From contig OU015675.1 of assembly GCA_907165275.2 (NCBI GenBank), positions 17,501 to 81,500 on the forward strand: a stretch of DNA of 64,000 bases, in the 5' to 3' direction. Origin of the DNA: Zygaena filipendulae (Eukaryota > Arthropoda > Insecta > Lepidoptera > Zygaenidae). The notes under the pieces were generated by a model. The model saw only the letters and a list, made by a program, of their open reading frames with translations. It had not been told where the DNA came from and made no database searches. Numbering within the stretch: the stretch's first letter is position 1; every line of letters begins with the position of its first letter. Positions 1 to 10,624 of this stretch are shown here, piece after piece. The position numbers and the translations under genes are program-made.

Positions 1-1820
1 TCCTCCTCCTCCCACCTCCTCGGGGGGCCCACCAGTGCCTCCGATGATGGTGTAACTTACCCCCCTCGCGCGACTTCCTCCGATCTACTTCTTACTACGA
101 TAATCTCTAATTTGGCCTGATTGTCTAGTGGTTAGGACTGTAATTTCGTTGTGCGCAGTTACCTATGATCCTTTTAGGTTGAGATTGAACTATCGTCTTA
201 GTATTTGCATCATAGCTTTTAGTTTGGTTAGTTAAGATTCTAAAGTTAATACATGAACGATCTCTAATTTATGCTTAGCGAATACACGAACGGTTTTAGA
301 TTAGTACACGGTCGAATCCCTATTTTTATTGCTTTCGTGCGACCTCTTTCCTAACTTTAGGTGGATGATCTATTTTTAATCTATTTATATGGATGATCTA
401 ATTTTGTTGGTTCGTTTGTGATGACCTACCTCCCTAACATTAAATCGATGTCCTATTTTATTAGTTTGTTTTCCGGCTTAATTCATTAGTTTGTATTGAC
501 GACCTAATCTATTGGCTTGTAGGCTAAGTTTGAATAATCTTGACCCTAATGTTTGGCTATCTCTACAATTTGTTTTAGGTTGTGTTTGTCGGTTTAACCC
601 CGGTCAACATCTCGTCAAAAGCTACCATTCCTGGCTCAGATGGCTCAGACATTGCCAGGATGCATAAATATATACAATAAACCACCCAGACGATTCTATT
701 CCAAGGTCGACCAGGTTTTGTCCCCTCAGCATGACGCAAGCATTGGCCACAGGAACCTCAAGTACTACGTGAAATGAATATTGGCACTGCAACCAATCCC
801 GACGTCAAACCGAAGGTAAGGCTTCCAGATAATACATAAGTATTCGCCGGAAGGTGGTATAGCCCCTCCTGCGCTATTCCACGGTGATGACCATCCAGCA
901 CAATGCCTTCGTCACCTCCCCCAACCTGTTTCACAAGGTAGAGGATCATTCTAGATGGTTACATCTAAGATCATTCACCAGCGTCCGTTTCAGGAATCCA
1001 GTGAGGAGACTGTACGTCCCCAGTCCGAAGACTACCGCCGCGTTGGAGCCATGGTGAGCCCTTGAATATGTGCCAGCCCGAAGACCAGGGTTGGGTGGGA
1101 CCACCACAAACCAAACCCCAGCACAGTGATCCAAAATTGTAGGTGTGTGTTATCGGAGACCAATCTCTCCCTGGAACCTGGAACTTCAGCTGATAAACTC
1201 TCCGTCGTACTGCAAGCAGTGAGGCCGTAGCCTAGCCGTAGCTGTAGAGTTGAATGGCTCTCTCTCCCCTGTGAACCCACTCGGGCATCCAACTCGTTCT
1301 GCCACATCAGAACATTGGCAAGCACATCGTGTTGAAAAACACAAAGGTTGCCGAGAATCTAGTGTCAGCGACGATGTCGCCAACAGCCGATCCCCCAGCC
1401 TCTGCACAACAGTCTCGATCGCAAAGCGCAGGGACCTACGTAAGCATACATGTGGTTGCGAGTCACAGTAGCTCCAGTCTGTCTCCGCAGCCAGCAATCG
1501 AGCCACAGAGCGCATTGGCCCATCGATAATGTTTGTAATAAAAAGAAAGGTAAAACAGAAAGAAGAGCGAACAACCCTTCCCTGGTGTAGGAGAGGGCCG
1601 GCATCTCCAGTCAGCCGCATCGGTGATATGTAGATTGAATAACACGGAAGGCGTTGTTATTCAAGGTAAGGTACAAGGTGCACAACGAAACTCGTCACGG
1701 CGCAGATGACTCAAGGCGCGGATTTTTACCCATCTACGCCATCATACGCGCGCGACGTGCAATGTCCAACCGTTTAAGATTAGAGTTCCGTTTGCTCCGA
1801 GCCTATTTGGTACTGTGATT
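1..1820. other. No recognisable gene; unassigned repeat-like DNA
   Basis: I find no convincing gene here. Bases 1-600 are T-rich. Bases 600-1650 are less AT-rich and carry several short overlapping open frames on both strands, none of which resembles a family I know. A tRNA box-A-like stretch (TTGTCTAGTGGTTAG) lies near 120-140 but has no convincing B box. The most likely content is decayed transposon sequence, but I cannot name the family. Confidence 0.3.
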
Positions 1821-1824
1821 TGAA

Positions 1825-2230
1825 GATCCTTCCTCGTGACGAATGTTTTTAGGTCTACGCTCGAGATATCCTAACGGACGTCAAGTGCACTGACAGACCT
1901 TCGCACAAAAACATTCAATCACTCTGCGCTATCGCTCGCTCAACAAGACTATTCGTAACGAACCGTCTTTTGTAATGATAAAAATCAATACAAATACTCC
2001 ACTCAAAGCATCTTGTTCACGAGGCGCATCGGCCCACATACGCTTTTATGCGACCACCAAGTATCACAATCGCGCATGCTCGCCTCTGCACAACGCAATC
2101 AGGACACAATGCGTAATGACGAAACTTTAAGGTCTTCGCGCAAGATATCCTAACGGACGTCAAGCGCGTGTACGAATCCTTGCACAAACCGATAACTCGT
2201 TCTGCGCACAGACCGCTCGACCACGACGTA
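1825..2230. repeat. Pair of diverged direct repeats, about 280 bp apart
   Basis: Two segments of roughly 100-130 bp, about 1825-1955 and 2100-2230, resemble each other in the same orientation. Both contain an identical 21-base core beginning GATATCCTAACGG, at 1865-1885 and 2144-2164. Each core is preceded by a related AGGTCT.CGC stretch and followed by related CTCTGCGC/TTCTGCGC and CGCTCGAC/CGCTCAAC stretches. They are probably remnants of a tandemly arranged repeat. No coding potential was recognised. Confidence 0.6.
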
Positions 2231-2239
2231 CTTTGCATG

Positions 2240-3128
2240 AATATTATTTATTAAAAAAATTGTATGAGAAAATAAATTTTATGTTTGATAAATGTGCAAT
2301 AATATTATATTTATTGTCCCTTAGAGGTTCCCTCCCCATCGCATTCGTTTATTATTACACTATTATCAATTTACTTCCCCAACAAACTTTTGTCGTCAGG
2401 ACATTTTTTACCTCCGTATTCCCCGTAGATATAACGGCTCGTGGATACTGGCGGTGCGTTCACTGAGACGCCTGAGGCGGGGATTCGCGTTTTCTAACTT
2501 GCTCCTATACTCTTGAAACTTAGCATACATTTAGAATTCCCTAATACAAGCACTTTCTATCATATAATATTTTGCCCTATCTCTTTCAGTTTCAGAGTTA
2601 TTATTGATAAACGTACTAAAACTTGTTTTTGATGTAATTTGTACCGCAATGTCCTCTAATATGTTTTAAATGTAATTTTATAGGTGTATTTTATTATCTT
2701 CTATACTCTAATAATTATTTAAGATTTTAATTATAACAAAAAAAATTTTGTAGGACCTTATGGGTCGTCACAATGGCGATGCGTCGGAACACACGACGCA
2801 CCGCCATCGTCTCCTTTCCGTGGACTCCATGTGAGTGGGCGTCAGACGGCCCCACGTCTTACGCCCAAAGTCCCGGTGGTGGGTCAGGTCTGTGGCCCCG
2901 CCGCCCAAGTCTTAAAATATATTTATATTGGTAAATTTGCAACAATTTTTATTTTCGATAGTCAAAAAAAAAAGGAAAAAAGGAATAAATTTTTTTTTTC
3001 CGAAATTAACTTTTCCAGAAATTCAGCCAGCTAAGTTTTTACCCGCTTAGTTTTTCTAAAAAAAAAAGAAGCGTGGTGTCGTGGGACACCGGATAGGAAC
3101 GTAGTTCCATATTATAAAAATATTAATT
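2240..3128. other. AT-rich intergenic DNA with an imperfect hairpin
   Basis: No gene is visible. At 2773-2807 a 14-bp stem with one mismatch (ATGGCGATGCGTCG facing CGACGCACCGCCAT) closes a 7-base loop. It sits at the start of a GC-richer block (2760-2920) that ends in A-rich DNA, which looks like the 3' part of an unidentified transposon. This block may have cut the Lsg1 fragment next to it. Confidence 0.4.
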
Positions 3129-4368
3129 TTAAGTTCTATTTGAGGTATAAAGAAAATAATTTTCGGGTATACTCTTTTTATTATGATTTTTTATTGAAAG
3201 TGAAAAAAGTGTCGTGACAACTTTTCGTAAGAATTTTTTCCGTCTAGAGAGATTGAGTGATTTCAATTTTTTTGAAGATTCTTCATTTTCCATTGCATTT
3301 ATTTTTTCACATTCTAAATCAGCTGAGGCTAAATGGGCATCTTGTGAAGCTTGCTTTTCTTTTGTTACATTGTGTTCTTCATCAGCCGATTCTGTTTCTT
3401 CATATTCTGGATTACCTGAATCTGTATCGTCGTATTCTGAATCCACTGAATTTGTATCTGAATCAGATTCTTCCTTAGAATCTTTGGAGTCAACAACAGC
3501 AGAACTGAAGATGACAGGAACATTCTGTAATGAGACAGCACTTATTAAGAAAAAATAATTGTTATGTAATACATGTGATTGTTTGTTTCAAAATAATAAT
3601 AAAACATGTGATATACATGGCTCATTCCACCTAACAACCATTAATCATTATAATGAGTAAAGGGTATTTGTGATTTTAAGCAGACATGCTATATACCGAT
3701 TTAGATATTGAATTTGAAATCAATAGCAATAAAGAATTTGAACATCATAAGCTACTTAATCTAGTAACACAAAGAAAGCGAACAGTGTTAAGGTGCTGGG
3801 CCACAGTTGGTGCAATATAAAATGAAATGACCATTCATTGTTACAAAATACTAACTGTTGACACTACAATAGGTATTGAAAAAAAATACCTGTCCACTAA
3901 AGTATTTTGCCCAGCATTTTCTCTCATATTCAGTTGTCAAATCAGCTTTGTTCAGTAATAACACACATTTGCAATTTTGCTCCGATGCATATTTCTCCAA
4001 ATCTATAGACCTGTGAAAAAAATCAAATCAATCAATTGCTTTTCTGAAATCTGAAAAACATTTCGAATTTAGTTATACTTAATACAAAAACTTAGTAAAT
4101 GGCAAAGACATTATTTACATTATAATATTATGTCATCTTAACATACCTGAGCAACAATGGATTTCTTGCATCCAATACAATCAAAACTATATCAGACTTT
4201 TCTAGTGTCCGCCAAAGCTGCTTCCACAATTCAATATTTTTCTCATAAGGTGTCAGGGCTGAGTCAAGTCGTGATTTCAGTTCACTGAGTTGTCTGCACC
4301 AATTAACGAAGGCCAGCCTCTCACGCTCCAATTGTTCCTGCTTTGATATACTGGGATCCCATTTTGGC
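3129..4368 (-). pseudogene. Lsg1: Lsg1-like circularly permuted GTPase, internal fragment
   Basis: Large-subunit GTPase 1 (Lsg1/NS3 family) acts in cytoplasmic maturation of the 60S ribosomal subunit. Three exons with consensus splice sites are visible: 4147-4368 (acceptor AG at 4369-4370, donor at 4146), 3890-4010, and one starting at 3524. Exon 1 carries the family block PYEKNIELWKQLWRTLEKSD followed by LDARNPLLLR. Exon 2 carries LLLNKADL, the NKxD guanine-specificity motif that precedes the P-loop in this permuted family. Exon 3 begins NVPVIFSSA and runs into an Asp/Glu/Ser-rich linker. The frame then stops at 3129 without the GxxxxGKS P-loop that should follow, and no N-terminal exon is visible before contactin. 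I read it as a truncated fragment; the family assignment is firm. Confidence 0.75.
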
Positions 4369-4786
4369 CTGGAATTATATATTTGAATGTCATTTTAAAA
4401 GGGATGGTGAATCACATGATTAAAATTGTTATTTTAAAAAGGAAGGCCTAAGACCCAGGCACACAAATAAAATAATACCATAATAAGGGTAATATTATCA
4501 CATAATACAACCATCTCAAATTAAGCAGATCTTGTACCATTATTGGTACCAGACAACTGATATTAAAATACATAGATTTTTTTACCAAATGCTTACTAAT
4601 TGTAAGGTACGTACTAAATAGCTGTGACTTGATTATGACTTATCAGATAGGCAGCAAGAAGAGGTCAAGTAGATCAAGGCATTTATTGTAGGAGCATTAA
4701 ATTGTGTGTTTCAACATGAAATTGCAAAACTTACCATTAGTTTTGTAGTTTTGTTGACCTAAACTAATTCCATCTTAAACAAATTA
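4369..4786. other. Short AT-rich gap between the Lsg1 fragment and contactin
   Basis: About 420 bp of AT-rich sequence lies between the contactin stop codon and the first visible Lsg1 exon, both on the minus strand. I searched it for the missing Lsg1 N-terminal exons and saw no coding match. It may hold the 3' UTR of contactin. Confidence 0.5.
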
Positions 4787-5098
4787 CTATAGCAGCCGAG
4801 TTAGCGACATATGTATAAAAAACGTAGAGAATAATAGAGTTACAAAAGTTAAACTGTGAAGTCGATGGCCATCGTCTCTCACGTAGTAACCGTACGCGTC
4901 GCTGCGGAAATCGCCCATTTGAAATGTGATCGAGGGCGACGACATGCGGCCGTCGCCGCCGTTGGAGAACGCCAGCACTCGCAGGTGGTAGGTCTTCCCG
5001 GGCGTCAAGCTGTCTACATACGCCTCGAGCTTATGCTCCACTGGTATGATGGTGTCGTTTGCAGTGCTCATATCTTGTTCTATTTCCCATACTCGAAC
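4787..5098 (-). CDS. Cont: Contactin terminal exon with GPI-anchor signal
   Basis: The exon begins after TTTTCAG (AG at 5099-5100) with VRVWEIEQDM and contains the closing FN3 strand LTPGKTYHLRVLAFSNGG. The last residues form a hydrophobic tail (LTFVTLLFSTFFIHMSLTRLL region, about 20 residues) directly before the TAG stop. A C-terminal hydrophobic segment with no cytoplasmic tail is the expected GPI-attachment signal of contactins. There is no sign of damage in this exon. Confidence 0.8.
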   Translation of the reverse strand, partial: VRVWEIEQDMSTANDTIIPVEHKLEAYVDSLTPGKTYHLRVLAFSNGGDGRMSSPSITFQMGDFRSDAYGYYVRDDGHRLHSLTFVTLLFSTFFIHMSLTRLL

Positions 5099-5767
5099 CT
5101 GAAAATTGAAAAATTAACATATTGTAAACCTTATGATGAGAAACGCTTTATTCCTTTCAATTAATTCCTTTTGTCTTTTCACTTGGGTCAAAATGATGCG
5201 AGTTGTTTCTTCAAAGATACGTTTTCATGTTGTGTTCAGTCACAGATACTATGTTCTGTCAAAGAATACTAACTATTACGAGCCTTACGACACACGCACG
5301 CACACCGCACGTATGCACGCACATAAGTCACCCGCTTACAGTAGTAGTAGAGTACCCTAAAAGGAAAATAGGGGCTTATTCGGTACAATTCGCGACCGAA
5401 AGTTCCCCACCGAAGATCGGTCACCATATTTGGTCAGTAACTTGTTCTGTTGTTTGCACTTAATCGACACCACGCTGGGTCGGTCACTGTGCCTGCTGGT
5501 CACTGATCAGGCGCGGTCCGAAGAAGGGTTTCTTTTATAATGTGTAATTGTGTATTTTATTATAAGTGAGACCCCCCCCCCCCCCCCCAATTTCAACCTG
5601 CGACCGCGCCATTGTGTCGCCATCGTTCGGTTTCGGTCACCCTACAACCGTCTTCGGTCTGAATGATTTCTCTCCGTGTAGCAGTTAAATCGGTTCGCCT
5701 ATATGGAGTGCCACATCTTGGTTCAGTGGTATTAGGAAACTGTGGGAAAAAAAGATGTGAGTGTCAC
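5099..5767. other. Contactin intron with a 17-base poly-C run
   Basis: This intron separates the last two contactin exons. It holds a C homopolymer at 5572-5588, a short CA/CG-rich stretch near 5285-5325, and no recognisable coding sequence. The homopolymer is a likely site of sequencing or length error. Confidence 0.55.
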
Positions 5768-5953
5768 CTTGAAGCCGAGCAGCGGCTCCTTCTCGTCGGT
5801 GGGCTGCACGTAGCGCCACACGACGCGCATCGTGCTGGGGTTCACCGCCCACACGTTCACCGACGACGGCGACTTCTGCGGCGCCTTGCGGTACGTGCAC
5901 TCCAGGAAGCGCTCGCTCTCCGGGCCCTCGCCCGCTGAGTTGAACGCCATCAC
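5768..5953 (-). CDS. Cont: Contactin exon (end of FN3-3, start of FN3-4)
   Basis: The exon starts after GACGTAG at 5954 and ends at AAG with a GTGACA donor at 5767. It encodes VMAFNSAGEGPESERF, the closing strand of an FN3 domain, and then SVNVWAVNPSTMRVVWRYVQ, the opening strands of the next. Codon third positions are strongly GC-rich compared with neighbouring introns, as expected for coding sequence. It lies between the large exon and the terminal exon in the right order and strand. Confidence 0.8.
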
Positions 5954-6099
5954 CTACGTCAACCGCAACGACACCGGTTCGTCATCGTTGTAATAACACT
6001 TCGCGCACATCTACTTTGTCCCTCACAGATATATTTGTCCCACACTAAGTTATAAGCTTGTGTCGTGGAAATCAAGCAAACGTGGAATGCACTTTATAT

Positions 6100-6257
6100 A
6101 TACGCCCAGACTGGAAAGTGGAACTCGATGTTCTTCACACAATGTCCACCTCCACCAGGAATCGAACCCGGAACATATTGATTAGCGGGCCGGGGAGGCA
6201 TGGTGACCAACCGCCAAGCCAAAAATCACGACTACCGCCAAGCCGGTAGTCGTGATT
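6100..6257 (-). repeat. Possible tRNA-derived SINE remnant with a 14-bp hairpin
   Basis: Inside the contactin intron, AGGAATCGAACCCGG is the reverse complement of a Pol III B-box-like GGTTCGATTCC, which suggests a tRNA-derived SINE on the minus strand. Just downstream a perfect 14-bp inverted repeat (AATCACGACTACCG at 6224-6237 and its complement at 6244-6257) closes a 6-base loop. No A box was confirmed, so the SINE call is tentative. Confidence 0.35.
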
Positions 6258-6451
6258 GAGGGGCTATGTCGAAAAATATGGTAAACAACCTGGTTCAGTG
6301 ATAGCCAGGACACAATGTCATGATGGCTTCATAAGATTCAATATTATTAAGGCTGCATGTAATAATTAAATAAATAAATACTGCTGACTATATGCGAGAA
6401 AATATTGAATGAATGCGCGCACGATTAATTAAGACATGAAACAAGAATTAC

Positions 6452-7860
6452 CTTGACGTAATAATAAGTGTCCGGCTCGAGACCGACGATGAGAGCCCAA
6501 TTGCGGGTCGTTCTCGACAAGTAATAAATATATTCCTCCTCTTTGTTAACTTCCTTCCAATATTTGAGTCGATGGCCGATGAGTTTGCCGCGCAACCTCT
6601 GCCGCGACTGGTCGATGGGATCCCAAGTAACGTTCAGCGACGTGGAGTTGTACTGGAGGGACAAAACGCGCTGCGGGGCCGCGTGGGGCATGTCCTCGGC
6701 GGAGTATATCGTGACCACTTCGCTCTCGGGGCCCGCGCCGAGGTCGTTGAACGCTTGCACTTTAACGTCGTACGGTGTGTAGAAATACTCTAAAGATATG
6801 TGAACGACGTGCATCCCAATGTTCCCATCTTCTTTCAGTAACAACGACTGGAATTCCACTTCGGTCCCGTTGCGTCGCCAAAACACTTTGTAGTGAATGC
6901 CCGGTCCGTTTTGTAACGCCGGCGGCAACGGCGTCCAAATGATCGTGAGATCCCCGATCTTCCCGCCGCCTCCGCCGACGTTGGCTGGCGCTCGGTAGGG
7001 CTTGTCGGGCAGCGTGGAGAACTGGGGACTGGGCGCCGAAGGTTTTCCAACGCCTAACGCGTTGACAGCTTGTACTCGAAATTCGTACACGGACCGCGGC
7101 ATTAAAGTAGTAGCGATCGTGGCACGCTTTCGCCCGTTGTATCGATCGATTTCCAACACGTTCACCAACTTATCGCTGATCACCACCCACGTGGAGTTCC
7201 ATTGCGTGCGGCCCATTACGATGTAGTTCACTATGGAACGGCCATTAAGATTACTGTCGGACCATTCTAACGTGACGGACGATCGTTGGACATTCAGGAT
7301 CTGCAGCCCACTGGGTGCGCCTGGAGGACCCTCAACTCGTAAATGTGTGCGCGATAAAATCCTACCGATTGCTGATTTAACAATGCACTCGTAGTCGCCA
7401 ACATCCGAGAGACTGACGTTGTAAATAGTCAACTCGCCTCCATCAATTTTAAACCTTTTATCGGCATAAAGATCAGTTGCTTCTCTCATGAGAATACCAT
7501 TATGGCTCCACATGTATGCTGTGTCCAAAAGGGAGTCTATTTCAGCATTGCAATGTAGGAAAACGACGTCGCCGACTTGCGATGTCATTCTTGGAACTAA
7601 TCTCTCCAGAAAACGTGGAGCACGCAACACGATGAGACGGCCACGACTTTCATCGATGCCATATTGATTCTTCGCCACACAGGTGTAGATGCCTTCATTG
7701 TCACGCGACAGCTGCTGTAGGATGAGATTTCCATTTTTCGCGATAAACCTTTTGCGACCGGCTCCAATTACTACACCATCTTTTTTCCAAGTGAACGTAG
7801 GCTTAGGTGCAGCTTCCGGATTACATTTTAATGTGACATTACCACCTTCAGAGCCATATG
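6452..7860 (-). CDS. Cont: Contactin, intact large exon (last Ig domains and FN3 1-3)
   Basis: This 1.4-kb stretch is open without a break. It encodes the end of one Ig domain (NGNLILQQLSRDNEGIYTC), the next Ig domain (VFLHCNAE ... VGDYECIV), and then FN3 domains starting GPPGAPSGLQILNVQ, PYRAPANV and APQRVLSLQ, each with the expected W and Y-x-x-x-V/R-V patterns. The exon ends TYYYVK at 6452, followed by GTAATT as splice donor. It continues into the exon at 5768-5953. The clean frame contrasts with the damaged sequence just upstream at 7861-9300. Confidence 0.8.
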
Positions 7861-9428
7861 TCTAGGACTCTAAGGGTCTTTTCTTAAAAGAAGGTTTAAG
7901 GGACAGAACACGAAGCTGCCCAGTCGAATATCGTGCCTTTAATTGATTTTTTGCTTCACACTGATACATTCCAGGATCTCTGTTTGGATCTAAGTATTTG
8001 ATTATTAAAACATTATCCTGTATAATGTACCGATCTTTATCTTCTGGTTCTAAAGTTTCCATAGAAAGCTGTTCACCATTTTTCACCATGTATAATTTAC
8101 ATCTGGTATGCCAAACGCTTCACAATTCCAATGTAGCTCGCCTCTATTGTCAACATGTTTATTTGCTAAAGGAATAGTAAAGTTGGGCTCAGCTTGTACT
8201 TTCAAATAAACGGAGTTGGTGAGTTGGGCCCTGTGATTGCTCACTTCACAAATATATTCACCTTCATCATCAACATCCACTCTTGGAATCGTCAACACAC
8301 TCTTAAAATTACTCAAATGTGCTTTCTTGGGGATGTTACCAATTTTCCTTGTCCAGTTATAAGAAGACACTGGATACCCAAATGATACACATTCCATTCT
8401 TACCTGTTGACCAACTACAGGAGCTTTGGGAAGTTAATTGGGAACTTCAGTTGTTGGTAATCAGAATGAGGATAAACAAAGAGAGAGAAAAAAGGTCCAT
8501 TACGACCTGCATCAGAAACTTTACTCATAACATTACAACTGTAATTGCCGCGGTCAATTGTTTCAAGTGCTGAGAAATAAAGGCCTCCATCATAAGGCAC
8601 AAGTACACGTTTATCTTCCTCAACAAGGTTAGGAAAATAGTTACGTGCCCACAAAAAGTTGACTGAAGGGTAATATGATGGAGAATCACAGTTTATTGCT
8701 TTGCCCCAGTACTCTAAGCCACTTTCAACTGGTCGTTTTTGGTTAAATTCCCTAATAAAACCAAATGATAACTTCACTGACTCTGAACGGACTGTGCCAA
8801 ATTTGTTTGTAGCTCTGCAATGGTATTTTGCGTAATTTATTATCTTTATCTGCATCAGGATTATAAATCATCAATGTGCCACCACTAATAATATATCTAC
8901 TGTCAGTTAGTGGGTCTATTTTGGTGTTAGTGGGACTGTCAACCTGATAATCTTCTCTGTACCATTTGTATGCTGGTGCAGGATAGCCCCCAGCTATACA
9001 AGTCAACTGCACATGTGTATGTTTCGTTGGATCATGAATTGTATCAACAGGTTCTTTTATGAAATAAGGACCTCTGGGTATTCTTTCAGGATCAAAGGTT
9101 TCTAATCCATATGTAAAGGATCGTTTTTCTTCAATAAGATAATGCAACCGCTGGGACTGAGCTTCACAAATAAAGTGATTATACTGTGTGCCTTCTACAG
9201 CAGAGAGTCCCCAGCGACCTTTCTGTGAAAATTTGTACACCAAATAGTCTCGAGGTAGCAAATTGTAACTATCATAGAAATCTTGACGGTCATAAAAAAT
9301 GCATTTTCCAATCCAGTTAATTGCGAATCATTGGCCCAATAACCTGGACAAACGTGCACGTTATTGGGCCAGTGTGTTTTAAGCTTCATAGATAGAATAA
9401 TTAAAAAGAAATTGGCGATTCGCTGCTA

Positions 9429-9780
9429 TTTACATAATTTTTTTTTCTAGATGTATACAATGTTTAGACAAAATAAGATTTCAGAATAATATTTATGTGT
9501 CTACTGTAATGTACTGTGGGGTCTGTTGCCATGTTAAATTTTATTAGTAAACATTTCTTTAAATATTTCTTTTTCAATTCTGTAAAGCGTCATTGTTCCC
9601 ACGTTCGGTAACATTAAGCTATTATCTAAGTTTCTTCTCATTGTTTTCATTCACTTTGTGTTATTGGTTTTACAGTATGAATCTTGTATTTTTTTAGAAA
9701 AGGTTTTATCAGTTTTAGGACCTAGATGAGACAAGGGTTTATTAAGGTTCATTGTGTAGCACAAACAGCAATAGCTAGTT
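9429..9780. other. AT-rich gap upstream of contactin
   Basis: No gene is visible. A T-run and TCTAGATG lie just upstream of the contactin reading frame. Missing contactin 5' exons are not recognisable here. The 5' boundary of the neighbouring LTR element is unclear and could fall in this stretch. Confidence 0.4.
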
Positions 9781-10178
9781 AATTACCTATCGTTAGTAAC
9801 ATCTGCACGCAGCACCCTTTGCTGTACCGCTCCTTGGAGTGAAAGATGTTTTGTTTCTATTGTTTTTTATGTAACGTTCCAGTACCTTTGTTATAAGACC
9901 TTTTTGTAAATGTGTAGTTCATTATTTTGAGAGTCGTGCTTAGTGCGAGGGAAGTTTGGAGTAGTCAGTTAGTTACCCACCTTCAGCCACGCAACACGAG
10001 TCATAGTGACACCTCCCGCGTATAAAGTTGATCTCGCGTAAGTTATTCTATATTTTATATTGTAGTTATTATAACCTAGTATCTGGTTCATAATATAAAC
10101 TCTATATAAAATCCTGTGTCTGTTGTATCAATTGTGTCTTCACTCCTCTCTGACTACCGGCACGTCGGCACACAACAA
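9780..10178 (+). repeat. Putative 5' LTR of the truncated gypsy element
   Basis: The right edge is set by the primer binding site that starts at 10181; the bases before it read GGCACACAACAAAT. A TATAAAG promoter-like motif lies at 10021-10027. The left edge is a guess because the partner LTR is missing. Confidence 0.4.
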
Positions 10179-10180
10179 AT

Positions 10181-10199
10181 TGGTGTCAGAAGTGGGATT
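10181..10199 (+). promoter_or_regulatory. Primer binding site matching tRNA-Leu 3' end
   Basis: TGGTGTCAGAAGTGGGATT is complementary to the 3' end of eukaryotic tRNA-Leu of the AAG/CAG type (…AATCCCACTTCTGACACCA). It lies directly after the LTR, where minus-strand DNA synthesis would be primed. Confidence 0.75.
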
Positions 10200-10624
10200 G
10201 GTGGATTGAAATCATCCACAAGACAAAAGGCAAACGAGCGCGTCAGCGTGATAGCCTTAGTACGAGAATTCAGAAATTTCGATAAAAAACTTATTCGTAA
10301 GTCGTCTCTCGAGACATATCAAAACAACTGATCAACGTATTAACAAAGAAGTGCTGAAGAGTGCAGCCAAGCAGAGGCAAAGAGACAGCAGCAGACATCA
10401 GAGTAGCAGCAGATCATCGTGTCTTTCGAGGCACCACCGGCAGGTCTTCAAGGAACTCAACCAGAAAAACGTCCCCTTCTCCCCAGCAGCCAACTGTGTG
10501 TTATAAGAATACCCCAAAGAAAGTCCACGTAAGTGAATACTTCATAAAGTGAATAAGTGATTATTTTTTTTCTCTACGTATAGGTATAATAATTTAGAAA
10601 AAAGACAAAATATATTATATTAAG

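Larger units (their letters stand above)
4787..9428 (-). pseudogene. Cont: Contactin (Ig/FN3 GPI-anchored adhesion protein), whole locus with lesions
   Basis: Insect contactin is a neuronal and septate-junction adhesion protein with an N-terminal lectin-like region, Ig domains, four FN3 domains and a GPI anchor. Reading down from 9428, the locus starts with a hydrophobic IANFFLIILS stretch, then the second half of the lectin-like region (GYWAND, RWGLSAVEG), then Ig domains with W...C pairs. The 5' half is damaged: apparent single-base losses near 9294-9299, 8835-8838, 8425-8427 and 8086-8089, plus an in-frame TAG at 7861-7863. From 7860 downward the frame is clean through three exons. The first half of the lectin-like domain seems to be missing, and no in-frame ATG precedes the hydrophobic stretch. 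Either this is a decaying copy, or the 5' half contains sequencing errors; three of the four shifts fall in A/T runs. Confidence 0.8.

Noticed and set aside
113..200. tRNA-like box A (TTGTCTAGTGGTTAG)
   Set aside because: No B box or cloverleaf could be formed, so it is not a tRNA gene; at most a SINE head remnant.
1186..1620. 144-codon minus frame
   Set aside because: No recognisable motif, overlapping frames on both strands, and no splice or promoter context; possibly transposon remnant but unsupported.
3214..3558. 114-codon + Ser-rich frame
   Set aside because: It is the antisense of the acidic Lsg1 exon on the minus strand.
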